From Micavibrio sp. UBA2137 (GTDB taxonomy: Bacteria > Pseudomonadota > Alphaproteobacteria > Micavibrionales > Micavibrionaceae), in assembly GCA_002328415.1 (NCBI GenBank), contig DCXL01000002.1, forward strand, positions 155,963 through 219,962: 64,000 bases of DNA, read 5' to 3'. The notes beneath the pieces were generated by a model. It saw nothing but the letters and a program-made list of their open reading frames with translations, made no database searches and had not been told where the DNA came from. The translations under genes and the position numbers were made by a program. Below, one piece after another: positions 15,354 to 24,282 of the stretch. Position 1 is the first letter of the stretch. Each line of letters begins with the position of its first letter.

Positions 15354-17747
15354 ATGACAATCAATAAAGTTGGTGTACTTGGCGCAGGGTTAATGGGAAG
15401 CGGGATTGCCGCACAAATTGCCAATGCGGGCGTGCCTGTTGTTCTTCTGGATATTGTTCCAAAGGATGCAGAGGACAAATCTGTTCTGGCCAAATCAGCC
15501 ATTGAGAAAATGAAAAAGGCCGACCCTGCCCCGTTCATGAGCAAAAAGGCTCCCAAGCTAATTACTCCTGGGAATATGGAAGAACATCTTGAGTTGCTCA
15601 AAGAGTGTGACTGGATTGTCGAGGTTGTGCTCGAGGATTTGGATGTCAAACACCAGACTTATAAAAAGATTGCACCGCATCTTAAAAAGGGTGCGATTGT
15701 GTCCTCAAATACCTCAACCATTCCACTTGATATGCTGGTTGAGCCAATGGACAAAGATTTCAAATCCAATTTTGTCATCACACACTTCTTTAACCCGCCA
15801 CGCTATATGCGCTTGCTCGAGCTTGTCACGGGCAAGGACACAGACAAAAAGGCTGCCGAAACGGTACGTGAATTTTGTGACGTGAAATTAGGCAAGGGTG
15901 TTGTTGTATGTAATGACACACCCGGCTTTATCGCCAACCGTTTGGGTGTGTTCTGGTTGACGACTGCGTTGAATACAGCGCTTGAACAAGGCACTCCGAT
16001 AGAAGTAGCTGATGCGGTCATGTCAAAACCCGTGGGCATTCCCAAAACAGGTGTCTTTGGATTGCTGGATATGATCGGAATTGATCTGATGCCGCATTTA
16101 TCCAAATCACTTCTTTCGACATTGCCCAAAGATGATGAATACCGCAAAATCTTTGTCGATCACCCCTTCATCCATGAAATGATTAAAGAAGGCTACACAG
16201 GACGCAAAGGTAAGGGTGGTTTTTATCGTCTCAATCCAGATTCTGATACAAGAGAGAAGCAAGCCCTTCAAATTGAAACAAAGCGCTTTGGTGAGCGCTA
16301 TGAAAAGGCAAATAAACCAAAGCTTGCCTCTGTTTCAGCAGGTAAAAAAGGCATCAAGGCTGTTGTTCAAACCGATGATGCAGGTGGAAAATTTGCGCGT
16401 GCTGTTCTGATTGACACGCTGGCTTATGCCGCTGCACGTGTGCCCGAAATTGCCGAAACAGTTGCCGATGTGGACGAGGCCATGCGCCTTGGTTACAACT
16501 GGAAAAAAGGTCCATTTGAAATGATTGACGAGCTGGGCGCTGACTGGCTTGCCGCACAACTCAAAGAGCAAGGAAAAGACGTTCCTGAACTTCTGACTAA
16601 GGTCGGAGATAAAAGATTCTATAAAGTTGAAGAAGGTCAGCTCTACTTCTTTGGCGTTGATGGCAAATATCATGAAATCAAACGCGGGGATGGTGTTCTT
16701 CTCCTCAGTGATATCAAGTTAGGCAACAAGCCCGTTATTAAAACAGGCAGTGCCTCTGTGTGGGACATTGGTGATGGCGTCTTATGTGTTGAATTCACAG
16801 GCAAGATGAACGCGCTAGACGAACAAGTTTTTGAGGCCTATCACAAGGCCATTGGCATGATTGGTGATGGCAAAGGCGATTACAAGGCTCTGGTCATCTA
16901 TAATGAAGGGTCGCATTTCTCGGCTGGTGCCAATTTGGGGTTAGCTATTTTTGCCATGAACATTGCGCTTTGGCCACAAATTGAATCACTCGTTACGGGC
17001 GGTCAAAATGCCTATATGGCGCTGAAATATGCACCCTTCCCTGTTGTGGCGGCCCCTTCTGGTATGGCACTTGGTGGTGGATGTGAAATCCTGCTTCATG
17101 TTGACCATGTTCAGGCTCATGCCGAAACTTACACGGGACTTGTTGAGGTTGGCGTTGGCCTTATCCCTGGATGGGGTGGATGTAAGGAAATGTTGCGCCG
17201 TTTCCGCATGCGCGAGGCACAGCAATTTGATAAAAGCACAGGCGGCAAACAGCTTTGGTTCTCACCAAAAGATACGCCCATGGGTGCAGTCCGCAAGGCC
17301 TTCGAAACAATTGGTACGGCAACAGTTGCTAAATCAGCCCATGAAGCTAAAGAAATTGGCTACCTACTAGATGATGATGCCATCACGATGAACCGTGACC
17401 GTTTACTCTATGATGCCAAACAAAAGGCACTTGAATTGGCCAAGGGCTACAAAGTACCTGAAGAGCCAGAGCCATTCCGACTCCCTGGGCCATCTGGTAA
17501 AGCAGCCCTTGATATGGCAGTCAATGATTTGCGCGGCTCGGGCAAGGCAACACCTTATGACGCGGTTGTCTCCGAACATCTGGCTATTGTGTTAACAGGT
17601 GGTGAGAAGGCCGACTGGACAGAACCATTATCTGAAAAAGATATTCTGAAGCTTGAGGTTCAAGAGTTCATGAAGCTGGTGCGCAAAGAAGGCACACAAG
17701 CCCGCGTTGAGCATATGCTTGCCAAAGGGAAACCGCTTAGAAATTAA
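15354..17747 (+). CDS. 3-hydroxyacyl-CoA dehydrogenase / enoyl-CoA hydratase fusion (FadN-type)
   Basis: A 797-aa bifunctional beta-oxidation enzyme. The NAD-binding dehydrogenase comes first: GVLGAGLMGSGIAAQIANAG at residues about 6-25, then SNTSTIPLDML, HFFNPPRYMRLLE and NDTPGFIANR. The hydratase/isomerase domain follows at about 470-690 (HFSAGANLG, GMALGGGCEILLHVDHVQA, GVGLIPGWGG). This order is the reverse of E. coli FadB and matches the FadN (YusL) arrangement of Bacillus. It sits between the thiolase and a small unknown gene, 19 and 12 bp apart, so a single operon is likely. Confidence 0.95.
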   Translation: MTINKVGVLGAGLMGSGIAAQIANAGVPVVLLDIVPKDAEDKSVLAKSAIEKMKKADPAPFMSKKAPKLITPGNMEEHLELLKECDWIVEVVLEDLDVKHQTYKKIAPHLKKGAIVSSNTSTIPLDMLVEPMDKDFKSNFVITHFFNPPRYMRLLELVTGKDTDKKAAETVREFCDVKLGKGVVVCNDTPGFIANRLGVFWLTTALNTALEQGTPIEVADAVMSKPVGIPKTGVFGLLDMIGIDLMPHLSKSLLSTLPKDDEYRKIFVDHPFIHEMIKEGYTGRKGKGGFYRLNPDSDTREKQALQIETKRFGERYEKANKPKLASVSAGKKGIKAVVQTDDAGGKFARAVLIDTLAYAAARVPEIAETVADVDEAMRLGYNWKKGPFEMIDELGADWLAAQLKEQGKDVPELLTKVGDKRFYKVEEGQLYFFGVDGKYHEIKRGDGVLLLSDIKLGNKPVIKTGSASVWDIGDGVLCVEFTGKMNALDEQVFEAYHKAIGMIGDGKGDYKALVIYNEGSHFSAGANLGLAIFAMNIALWPQIESLVTGGQNAYMALKYAPFPVVAAPSGMALGGGCEILLHVDHVQAHAETYTGLVEVGVGLIPGWGGCKEMLRRFRMREAQQFDKSTGGKQLWFSPKDTPMGAVRKAFETIGTATVAKSAHEAKEIGYLLDDDAITMNRDRLLYDAKQKALELAKGYKVPEEPEPFRLPGPSGKAALDMAVNDLRGSGKATPYDAVVSEHLAIVLTGGEKADWTEPLSEKDILKLEVQEFMKLVRKEGTQARVEHMLAKGKPLRN

Positions 17748-17759
17748 GGAAACCTGCTC

Positions 17760-18332
17760 ATGATTTCACGGCCGTTTGATAAACTTCTATTTGATTTCGG
17801 CCTCAATCCTGAGCGTTTTGATCCAACACATGATGAAGAACTGCAAACATGGTTTAGCGAAAATGTGCGCTTCACTCATAATGATCTAACACCCGCCTTT
17901 AACGAGCGACCGCTTTATTTCAAATTTAAGGCCTACGTACCAATAAGTTTTACCTTCAAGGTTTATACCCCCAAAGAAAAACCCTTTGTATTTGAAAGAA
18001 TTGAACCTGAGACTTTTCTGGGCGAGGAATTTGATAAATATGTGCGGGCATGCCTGACACGTAATCAGGGCGCCCCCTCACCCGGACAACGCCGCGCCAA
18101 TGATGAACACAGGCGGGCGCTTCATATCGGTCTCGCAGAAAAGCTCATTGAAAATATGCAAGAAATGGATTTCCAGTTTTCCGATGAGGACACGCATCTT
18201 CGCACAGAACGCATGCGTATTATGATTGCCCGTATGGCACAATTTGATGAACGTATGGGCATGCGCGCGCCCTCAACACAGAACGAGGCAATGCGTGATC
18301 ATTTGCTAAAAGATGCTAGTTTTGCGCCTTAA
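17760..18332 (+). CDS. Hypothetical protein in the beta-oxidation operon
   Basis: 190 aa, not recognised. It starts 12 bp after the FadN-type gene with AAGGAAA upstream of the ATG, so it is probably the third gene of that operon. It is soluble, with many aromatic residues in the N-terminal half (YFKFKAYVPISFTFKVYTP) and a charged helical C-terminal half. Its last 17 bp overlap the convergent rhodanese gene. A link to fatty-acid metabolism rests only on position. Confidence 0.75.
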   Translation: MISRPFDKLLFDFGLNPERFDPTHDEELQTWFSENVRFTHNDLTPAFNERPLYFKFKAYVPISFTFKVYTPKEKPFVFERIEPETFLGEEFDKYVRACLTRNQGAPSPGQRRANDEHRRALHIGLAEKLIENMQEMDFQFSDEDTHLRTERMRIMIARMAQFDERMGMRAPSTQNEAMRDHLLKDASFAP

Positions 18333-18726
18333 ACTCAGCGACTGATTTTTGAATGGCGGCAAACATTTTTTCTTCCTCTTCAGGAAGAGGCTTGAGGTTT
18401 GTTCCATTAAGACGCATTCCCATACCTTTGCACGCTGTAATCCCGCCATCTATAACAGCCAGATTTTGAACACCGTGTGCCTCAAGGTAATGAGCGGCCA
18501 TCATGGCGCGGCCTCCTGCTTTACAAAGCACAAAAACAGTGTCGGGGTTGTGCTCTTTAATTTTGTCAGCATCAAGCTCGTGCAACGGCATTTGAACTGC
18601 ATCCTTATCCAAGGAATAAGCGTCCATTTCATCGCGCGTGCGGACATCCAGTAAAATCGCGTTATTTAAACCGTTTTGTTCGACAAATTTATAGAAATCG
18701 TCACATGAGATAAGAGAAACCGTCAT
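18316..18726 (-). CDS. Rhodanese-domain sulfurtransferase
   Basis: A 136-aa single-domain rhodanese with ILLDVRTRDEMDAY and the active-site loop LCKAGGRAMMAAHYL, where Cys68 carries the persulfide. IDGGITACKGMGM matches the usual C-terminal block. No membrane segment or signal peptide. It starts 12 bp downstream of the antiporter gene on the same strand, so the two are probably co-transcribed. Cytoplasmic sulfur transfer is the family role; the acceptor is unknown. Confidence 0.88.
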   Translation of the reverse strand: MTVSLISCDDFYKFVEQNGLNNAILLDVRTRDEMDAYSLDKDAVQMPLHELDADKIKEHNPDTVFVLCKAGGRAMMAAHYLEAHGVQNLAVIDGGITACKGMGMRLNGTNLKPLPEEEEKMFAAIQKSVAEFKAQN

Positions 18727-18738
18727 TTTTAAAACTCC

Positions 18739-19728
18739 TTACGCTATTGCCTGTGAGGCCAGAAAGGCCATATAGGCAAAATAAGCTAATAAAAACGCAG
18801 CGCCTTCCCATCTTACTATTTTCCAGCTGCTTGCGCTAGCAATCATAAGTGCAATCATTGCAGCAACCATGACCCAAATATCAAAATGCGCGATTTCGAT
18901 GGGCACTGAAAAGGGGTGAATCGTGGCTGTTACCCCTATAATCCCAAGGATATTATAGATGTTTGAGCCGATAATATTTCCATAAGCTAAATCACCTTGC
19001 TTCTTCAAAGCAGCCATCAGAGATGCCACCAATTCAGGCAGCGATGTTCCAATCGCCACAATTGTAAGCCCGATAATGGTGTCAGAGATTCCAAAGTTCG
19101 TTGCTAATGTAACTGAGCCAGAAACAAGGAATTTTGCCCCCAAGAAGGTCAATATCAGTCCAATAACAAACTGCCCAAAGGCGAATGTATATGTGTCCTT
19201 AAATTCTAAAACTGTGACCTCGGAGACACCTTTTTCTTCAGGTGTTGTCTCAGGAATATGGGTTTCACTTGTGCCAGTCTCTCCCCGTTTTTCTATCCAG
19301 ATGGAATAACCGATATAGGCAAAAAGCATAGCGAGAAAAACAAAGCCTGAAGCACGTGAAAATTCACCTAACAAGACAAAGCCGAGCATCACAACTGTGG
19401 CCAGTAACATGAAAGAGCCATCCTTTTTAAACGCACCCTTATCACAAGACAGTGGAATAATAAGCGCTGTTGCACCTAGGATAAGAAATATATTGGCGAC
19501 ATTCGAGCCAATCACATTCCCAAGCGCAATCCCTGGCTTTTCTTCAAGGGCTGCAATAACACTGGTAATGAGTTCTGGCGTTGATGTCCCAAAGCCGACA
19601 AGCACAAGCCCGATTAAAAGTGGAGAGATATTCATTTTACGCGCAATGGCAACAGCCCCATTAACCAAACTTTCCCCACCGAAGAAGAGAAGGATAAGGC
19701 CACCAATTATAAGTGCTGCAATCATCAT
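18739..19728 (-). CDS. Calcium/sodium antiporter (CaCA family, YrbG-like)
   Basis: A 329-aa inner-membrane cation exchanger with about ten helices in two inverted halves. The two alpha-repeat signatures are clear: GFGTSTPELITSV with GNVIGSNVANI in the first half, and AIGTSLPELVASL with GNIIGSNIYNI in the second. The central loop (about residues 140-170) is hydrophilic and Glu/Thr-rich. The family exchanges Ca2+ for Na+ or H+. It heads a two-gene unit with the rhodanese gene. Confidence 0.93.
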   Translation of the reverse strand: MMIAALIIGGLILLFFGGESLVNGAVAIARKMNISPLLIGLVLVGFGTSTPELITSVIAALEEKPGIALGNVIGSNVANIFLILGATALIIPLSCDKGAFKKDGSFMLLATVVMLGFVLLGEFSRASGFVFLAMLFAYIGYSIWIEKRGETGTSETHIPETTPEEKGVSEVTVLEFKDTYTFAFGQFVIGLILTFLGAKFLVSGSVTLATNFGISDTIIGLTIVAIGTSLPELVASLMAALKKQGDLAYGNIIGSNIYNILGIIGVTATIHPFSVPIEIAHFDIWVMVAAMIALMIASASSWKIVRWEGAAFLLAYFAYMAFLASQAIA

Positions 19729-19789
19729 GAGTTATGAGGATAGAGTGCGTTCATACCTTTTTAAAGAGTTTTATGGCATAATAGAGATT

Positions 19790-20056
19790 ATGTTCAGTTT
19801 TTTTAAGAAAGCGCCTGAAAAATCAGCACGCGATAAATTACTCTCTGACGCGCATGAAAATGCACGTGCTGCACGTGAGGCGATTGGCGCCGAAAATCTC
19901 GACAAGCTAAAAACCATGATGGAGGCCGCACAAAGCGAGCCACTCGTGCCACCGCCCTTGTCCCCTGCGCAAGAAGCCGAAAAAATCCTCATGCATATGG
20001 GCAAGGAAAAAGTTGCAGATAATCTGCTCGCTCTTATTCGTGAGAAATCCTCGTAA
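19790..20056 (+). CDS. Small hypothetical protein (88 aa)
   Basis: Begins MFSFFKKAPEKSARDKLLSD: a short amphipathic N-terminus, then an Ala/Glu/Lys-rich helical body and a Pro-rich hinge (PLVPPPLSP). The open frame extends far upstream, but that part is antisense to the antiporter gene and is not believed. The ATG at 19790 has only a weak AGAG upstream; an ATG at 19727 is a possible alternative. Transcribed divergently from the antiporter. Not recognised. Confidence 0.6.
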   Translation: MFSFFKKAPEKSARDKLLSDAHENARAAREAIGAENLDKLKTMMEAAQSEPLVPPPLSPAQEAEKILMHMGKEKVADNLLALIREKSS

Positions 20057-20126
20057 ACACCCTTTTTAAAGTCCAGTTTTACGCTATACTTATTTGATAA
20101 GATTATAATTTATCGGAGAATGACCC

Positions 20127-21935
20127 ATGCCAGTTTATCAAGCCCCCTTAAATGACATTCGTTTTGTTTTGAATGATGTGCTTAATGCCGAAACACTCAG
20201 CACACTTCCAGGCTATGAAGAGACAGCTTCTCCTGAATTGACAGATCAAATTCTCGAAGAAGGCGCAAAGATGTGCCAAGAGGTCCTGTTTCCCATCAAT
20301 ATGAGTGGGGACGAAGAGGGATGTAAAATCGAAAACGGTGTTGTGACAACGCCTAAAGGTTTCAAGGAAGCTTACGATCTCTTTGCCGAATCTGGCTGGT
20401 GCGGTGTGGCATGTGACCCGCAATATGGGGGGATGGGATTACCGCAAACGGTTAACTTTGTCATGCAGGAGCTGATTTGTTCAGCCAATATGTCATTTGG
20501 GATGTATCCTGGGCTCTCTGCTGGTGCGTATGATGCGATCTATCTTCACGGCACGCAGGAACAAAAAGATATGTATCTACCTAAAATGGTTGAGGGCGTG
20601 TGGTCAGGCACAATGAACTTGACCGAGCCACATTGCGGAACAGATTTGGGTCTTATCAAAACAAAGGCCGAACCCGTTGAGGGTGAGGATGGCGCCTTCG
20701 CACTGACTGGACAAAAAATCTATATCTCTGCTGGTGAGCATGATTTAACTGAAAATATCGTCCATCTTGTATTGGCACGCCTGCCCGATGCACCAGAGGG
20801 TGTTAAGGGAATTTCTTTGTTCGTTGTGCCTAAATTTTTGCCAAAACAAGAGGGTGACGACTGGGTGCCCGGTGCACGCAACCAAGTCACCTGTGCCTCT
20901 ATCGAACATAAAATGGGTATCAAGGCCTCAGCCACATGTGTCATGGTATTTGAAGGCGCAAAAGGATGGCTTGTTGGTGAACCACATAAAGGCTTGAAGG
21001 CCATGTTTACGATGATGAATGCCGCGCGTTTGGGTGTGGCGATGCAGGGTCTTGGCATTGCAGAAGTGGCCTATCAAAATGGTTTGGCTTACGCAAAAGA
21101 CAGGTTGCAAATGCGTGCCCTTGATGGCGTGAAAGCACCAGACAAACCAGCCGATCCGATTATTGTTCACCCCGATGTCCGTCGCATGCTTCTTACTGGG
21201 AAGGCCTTTACCGAAGGTGCGCGCGCGCTTGCCCTTTGGACAGGTATGGCGCTTGATACAGCTGAAAAGTCAGGGGATCATGAAAAGGCCGAGGAAGCCG
21301 AAGATTTAGTCGCCCTCATGACTCCAATCCTCAAAGCTTATTTTACTGATATGGGCTTTGACGTAGCCTCGCTTGCCATGCAGGTTCATGGAGGTGCAGG
21401 TTACATCTGGGAATATGGGGTTGAGCAATATGCGCGCGATGCCCGTATTGCCATGATTTACGAAGGTACAAATGGTATTCAGGCGCTTGACCTTGTGGGG
21501 CGTAAAATGGGGCAGAATTTCGGACGTAATTTGCGTCGTTTCTTCCACCCTGTATCTCAATTTATTGAAGAACATCAGGCCAATGAAAATATGGCCGAAT
21601 TTGTTTTCCCTCTGGCCAAGGCCTTTGCAAAGCTCCAACAATCAACAGCAATGGTTGCCCAGCGCGGACTTAAAGACCCAGTTGAGGCTGGTGCGGCGTC
21701 TTCTGATTATTTGCGTCAATTTGCACTTGTCGCCATGGCCTATATCTGGGCACGCATGGCGCACAAAGCTATGGAAAAGCTTGAGGCAGGTGAAGGTGAC
21801 AAGGCGTTTTACGAAAGCAAATTGCACACAGCACGCTTTTTCATGACACGAATGTTACCCGAGGCCGATGCGCGCTTTAAGATGGTTATGGCAGGCGCAT
21901 CACCTCTCATGGATATGCCAGCAGAGGGATTCTGA
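20127..21935 (+). CDS. Acyl-CoA dehydrogenase, long C-terminally extended type
   Basis: 602 aa. A flavoprotein that oxidises acyl-CoA to trans-2-enoyl-CoA, passing electrons to ETF. The central acyl-CoA dehydrogenase blocks are present: MNLTEPHCGTDLG, GQKIYISAGEHDL, and later DMGFDVASLAMQVHGGAGYIWEY and ARIAMIYEGTNGIQALDLVGRK. The catalytic base is probably the Glu of IYEGTNG. The C-terminal extension of about 150 residues is typical of the roughly 600-aa subfamily that includes FadE of Bacillus and DmdC. GGAGAA precedes the start. With the nearby fadA and FadN-type genes it completes the core of the beta-oxidation cycle. Confidence 0.95.
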   Translation: MPVYQAPLNDIRFVLNDVLNAETLSTLPGYEETASPELTDQILEEGAKMCQEVLFPINMSGDEEGCKIENGVVTTPKGFKEAYDLFAESGWCGVACDPQYGGMGLPQTVNFVMQELICSANMSFGMYPGLSAGAYDAIYLHGTQEQKDMYLPKMVEGVWSGTMNLTEPHCGTDLGLIKTKAEPVEGEDGAFALTGQKIYISAGEHDLTENIVHLVLARLPDAPEGVKGISLFVVPKFLPKQEGDDWVPGARNQVTCASIEHKMGIKASATCVMVFEGAKGWLVGEPHKGLKAMFTMMNAARLGVAMQGLGIAEVAYQNGLAYAKDRLQMRALDGVKAPDKPADPIIVHPDVRRMLLTGKAFTEGARALALWTGMALDTAEKSGDHEKAEEAEDLVALMTPILKAYFTDMGFDVASLAMQVHGGAGYIWEYGVEQYARDARIAMIYEGTNGIQALDLVGRKMGQNFGRNLRRFFHPVSQFIEEHQANENMAEFVFPLAKAFAKLQQSTAMVAQRGLKDPVEAGAASSDYLRQFALVAMAYIWARMAHKAMEKLEAGEGDKAFYESKLHTARFFMTRMLPEADARFKMVMAGASPLMDMPAEGF

Positions 21936-21984
21936 TTGTTTTACAACACAATTTATGATACTTTTTTAAAAAAAGGAGTTTACT

Positions 21985-22011
21985 ATGGCAAACCCAGGCG
22001 GTGGAGGTTAA
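21985..22011 (+). CDS. Candidate 8-residue micro-ORF (MANPGGGG)
   Basis: ATG GCA AAC CCA GGC GGT GGA GGT TAA is preceded by AAAGGAG with a 6-base spacer, a near-ideal ribosome-binding site. A GGAGG/CCTCC hairpin (22003-22017) covers its stop, and a strong terminator follows 18 bp later. It lies between the acyl-CoA dehydrogenase gene and a separately promoted gene. It may encode a micropeptide, be a regulatory leader, or be the degenerate end of something larger. Translation is not proven. Confidence 0.3.
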   Translation: MANPGGGG

Positions 22012-22029
22012 GCCTCCAAAAATCGATTA

Positions 22030-22054
22030 AAGCAACCCTCGGGTTGCTTTTTTT
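22030..22054 (+). terminator. Rho-independent terminator
   Basis: A 9-bp perfect stem (AAGCAACCC / GGGTTGCTT) with a 2-base TC loop, followed by a T run. It ends the acyl-CoA dehydrogenase/micro-ORF transcript. Confidence 0.9.
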
Positions 22055-22069
22055 ATGGAATCACCAACC

Positions 22070-22097
22070 TTGACATTATGTTAAAAAGGGCCTAGTG
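22070..22097 (+). promoter_or_regulatory. Candidate promoter for the 22129 gene
   Basis: Consensus -35 TTGACA (22070-22075), a 16-bp spacer and CTAGTG (22092-22097), 31 bp before the ATG at 22129 and just after the terminator. The -10 is imperfect. Confidence 0.45.
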
Positions 22098-22128
22098 TTT
22101 CCTTACTTTTAAGGAAAGCGGAGCGCTT

Positions 22129-22407
22129 ATGGACATGTCACTTGCGGAAAAAGTTAAGGCCGTCATTCAACATACAGGGCACGGTATTCCTACGATTTTG
22201 GGGGAAGTCTTTAATATTAAGAGTATCGTTCATCACGCTTCTCAAAATCCAGACGATCCTGAAGAAGGTACTTCTTACACTGTAGAATACTTTAAAGCTA
22301 TAACTGGCATCCCCGCTGAAAAACCTCTTTCAGATAGAGAAGCAGAACTTCTTCATAAAAAAGCCGATGAAATTTTGGGATTAAATGCCAAGGCTGAACC
22401 TGCGTAA
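22129..22407 (+). CDS. Small hypothetical protein (92 aa)
   Basis: Begins MDMSLAEKVKAVIQHTGHGIP. Soluble and charged, with His-containing segments (IQHTGHG, IVHHASQNP) and a helical C-terminus. Not recognised. It has its own candidate promoter and AAAGCGGAG upstream of the ATG. panC follows 45 bp later on the same strand, so the two may share a transcript. No functional inference is justified. Confidence 0.65.
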   Translation: MDMSLAEKVKAVIQHTGHGIPTILGEVFNIKSIVHHASQNPDDPEEGTSYTVEYFKAITGIPAEKPLSDREAELLHKKADEILGLNAKAEPA

Positions 22408-22452
22408 CTTTCGCACTCGCTTTTCTAAATAAATATATCTATCGTGGCGCAC

Positions 22453-23280
22453 ATGATAATTTTAAACACATGCGCCGCGCTCAATGACTGGCGCGAGACA
22501 CACTCCCTTAAATCTATTGGCTTTGCCCCTACCATGGGAGCACTTCATGAAGGTCATCTGTCTTTATGTGAACGCGCAAAAGCCGATAATGATATTGTGA
22601 TTGCCTCCATCTTTGTTAACCCGACACAATTTGCGCCACATGAGGATTTTGATTCCTATCCGCGTACACTTGAGGCAGATGCTAAAAAACTAGAGCAAAT
22701 TGGGGTGGATGCTATTTGGGCACCCACACCCGAAATAATGTATCCAGAAGGTTTTAAAACAACTGTGCATGTTGATGGCATGACCCAAATTCTAGAAGGC
22801 GCCTTTCGTCCAACGCATTTTGATGGTGTGACAACCGTTGTTGCCAAATTATTCGGTCAGGTCCGCCCAACGCGCGCCTATTTCGGTGAAAAAGATTATC
22901 AGCAATTACAGGTTATTCAGCGCATGACCAAAGACCTGAACATCAATGTGGATGTCATTGGGTGTCCTATTGTCCGCGATGCACAGGGATTGGCATTATC
23001 ATCGCGTAATGCCTATCTTTCAGATGCTGAAATTGAAATTGCGCGTCGACTCAATCAGATTTTGAAAGGCGCAAAAGAGCGTTTTGAAGTCGATAGCATT
23101 ACGCAACTTGAAAAAGAGCTAAAGCGAGCCATTCTTGATGCCGGATTTGACAAGGTCGATTACGTGGCCATTCGCAATGCATCTTCTTTGATGCCTATTG
23201 AGAATGCTTCAGAGGCTATGCGTATTCTTGTTGCAGCGACAATAAATAAGACTCGTCTCATTGACAATATGCCCCTCTAA
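22453..23280 (+). CDS. panC: Pantoate--beta-alanine ligase (pantothenate synthetase)
   Basis: Joins pantoate and beta-alanine with ATP to form pantothenate, the precursor of CoA. 275 aa from the ATG at 22453 (MIILNTCAALNDW). An in-frame GTG at 22444 is possible, and neither has a clear ribosome-binding site. Family signatures are complete: the HIGH-type motif PTMGALHEGHLSL, FVNPTQFAPHEDFDSYPR, YFGEKDYQQLQVI, and the KMSKS-equivalent ALSSRNAYLS. panB is not adjacent. A small ABC exporter operon begins 16 bp after its stop. Confidence 0.96.
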   Translation: MIILNTCAALNDWRETHSLKSIGFAPTMGALHEGHLSLCERAKADNDIVIASIFVNPTQFAPHEDFDSYPRTLEADAKKLEQIGVDAIWAPTPEIMYPEGFKTTVHVDGMTQILEGAFRPTHFDGVTTVVAKLFGQVRPTRAYFGEKDYQQLQVIQRMTKDLNINVDVIGCPIVRDAQGLALSSRNAYLSDAEIEIARRLNQILKGAKERFEVDSITQLEKELKRAILDAGFDKVDYVAIRNASSLMPIENASEAMRILVAATINKTRLIDNMPL

Positions 23281-23296
23281 AGACACACTCTGAAAC

Positions 23297-24280
23297 ATGC
23301 AGGCAATTTCAGTTTCAGACCTCAAAAAAACATTTAAAGTCAAAAAACAGGGCGCTGGGTTTTCTGGCACACTTTCCTCTTTTTTCAAACCAGATTGGCA
23401 GGATTTTGAAGCGCTACGTGGCATCAGCTTTGATATCCAGCGCGGCGAGCGCGTGGCCTTTATCGGACCTAATGGCGCTGGAAAATCGACCACCATTAAA
23501 ATTCTCTCTGGCATCTTACAGCCAACCTCAGGCGAGGTCAGTATTGGCGGACATGTGCCATGGAAGGAACGCGAGAAGCTGGCCTATGATATCGGCACGG
23601 TTTTTGGACAACGTTCACAACTTTGGTATCACTTGCCGGCGCGTGATAGTTTCTCTTTGCTTGCCAGTGCCTATGATGTTGATGAGGCAACCTTTCAAAA
23701 GCGGATAAAGCGCCTGACCGAGTCCTTTGATATTGGCGAACTTCTGGATAAACCCGTGCGTCAAATGTCGCTTGGTCAGCGTATGCGTTGTGAGATTGTG
23801 GCCAGTTTCATTCACAATCCAAGAATTCTATTTCTGGATGAGCCCACTGTTGGCTTGGACGTTGCCGCCAAATCCATGATTCGCAACCTCGTTTATGAAT
23901 CCTCAGTACAAGAGGAGACAACTGTTCTCTTGACTTCACATGATACAGGCGACATGGAGCGCGTTTGTGATCGCGTTATCTTGATTGATGAGGGGCAGAT
24001 TATTATTGATGGGCCAGTCTCGGAACTCCGCTCGCGTTATATCAGCAAAAAAATTGTTAGCTTTGCCACCAAAGAAGAAACGATTGCGCTGGACATTACA
24101 GGCGTCAAAACACTTGAAACAGCAGCCCATAAAATTGTTGTCGAGGTGAATACAGACGCCCAACATGTTGAGCATGTCATCCAGAAAGCCATGGAGCAAA
24201 GTTCACTTAGAGATATCTCGGTCGAAGACCCACCCATGGAAGAGGTCATTCAATCCATTTATAATAAGAAGAGCGTCTAG
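23297..24280 (+). CDS. ABC-2 exporter ATP-binding protein (COG4586-like)
   Basis: The 327-aa nucleotide-binding subunit of an ABC-2-type exporter. Walker A is GPNGAGKSTT (about residues 57-66), the signature is MSLGQRMRCEI, and Walker B is ILFLDEPTVGLD, followed by the switch His in LLTSHDTGD. The Q-loop region GTVFGQRSQLWYHLP and the C-terminal domain after about residue 250 are as in the COG4586 group, which occurs with two matching permeases, as here. Substrate unknown. The next gene starts 2 bp downstream. Confidence 0.93.
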   Translation: MQAISVSDLKKTFKVKKQGAGFSGTLSSFFKPDWQDFEALRGISFDIQRGERVAFIGPNGAGKSTTIKILSGILQPTSGEVSIGGHVPWKEREKLAYDIGTVFGQRSQLWYHLPARDSFSLLASAYDVDEATFQKRIKRLTESFDIGELLDKPVRQMSLGQRMRCEIVASFIHNPRILFLDEPTVGLDVAAKSMIRNLVYESSVQEETTVLLTSHDTGDMERVCDRVILIDEGQIIIDGPVSELRSRYISKKIVSFATKEETIALDITGVKTLETAAHKIVVEVNTDAQHVEHVIQKAMEQSSLRDISVEDPPMEEVIQSIYNKKSV

Positions 24281-24282
24281 AG

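Noticed and set aside
19397..19789. Upstream extension of the 88-aa gene to a 219-aa frame
   Set aside because: The extra part is antisense to the Ca/Na antiporter, has no binding site and looks like antisense of membrane helices.
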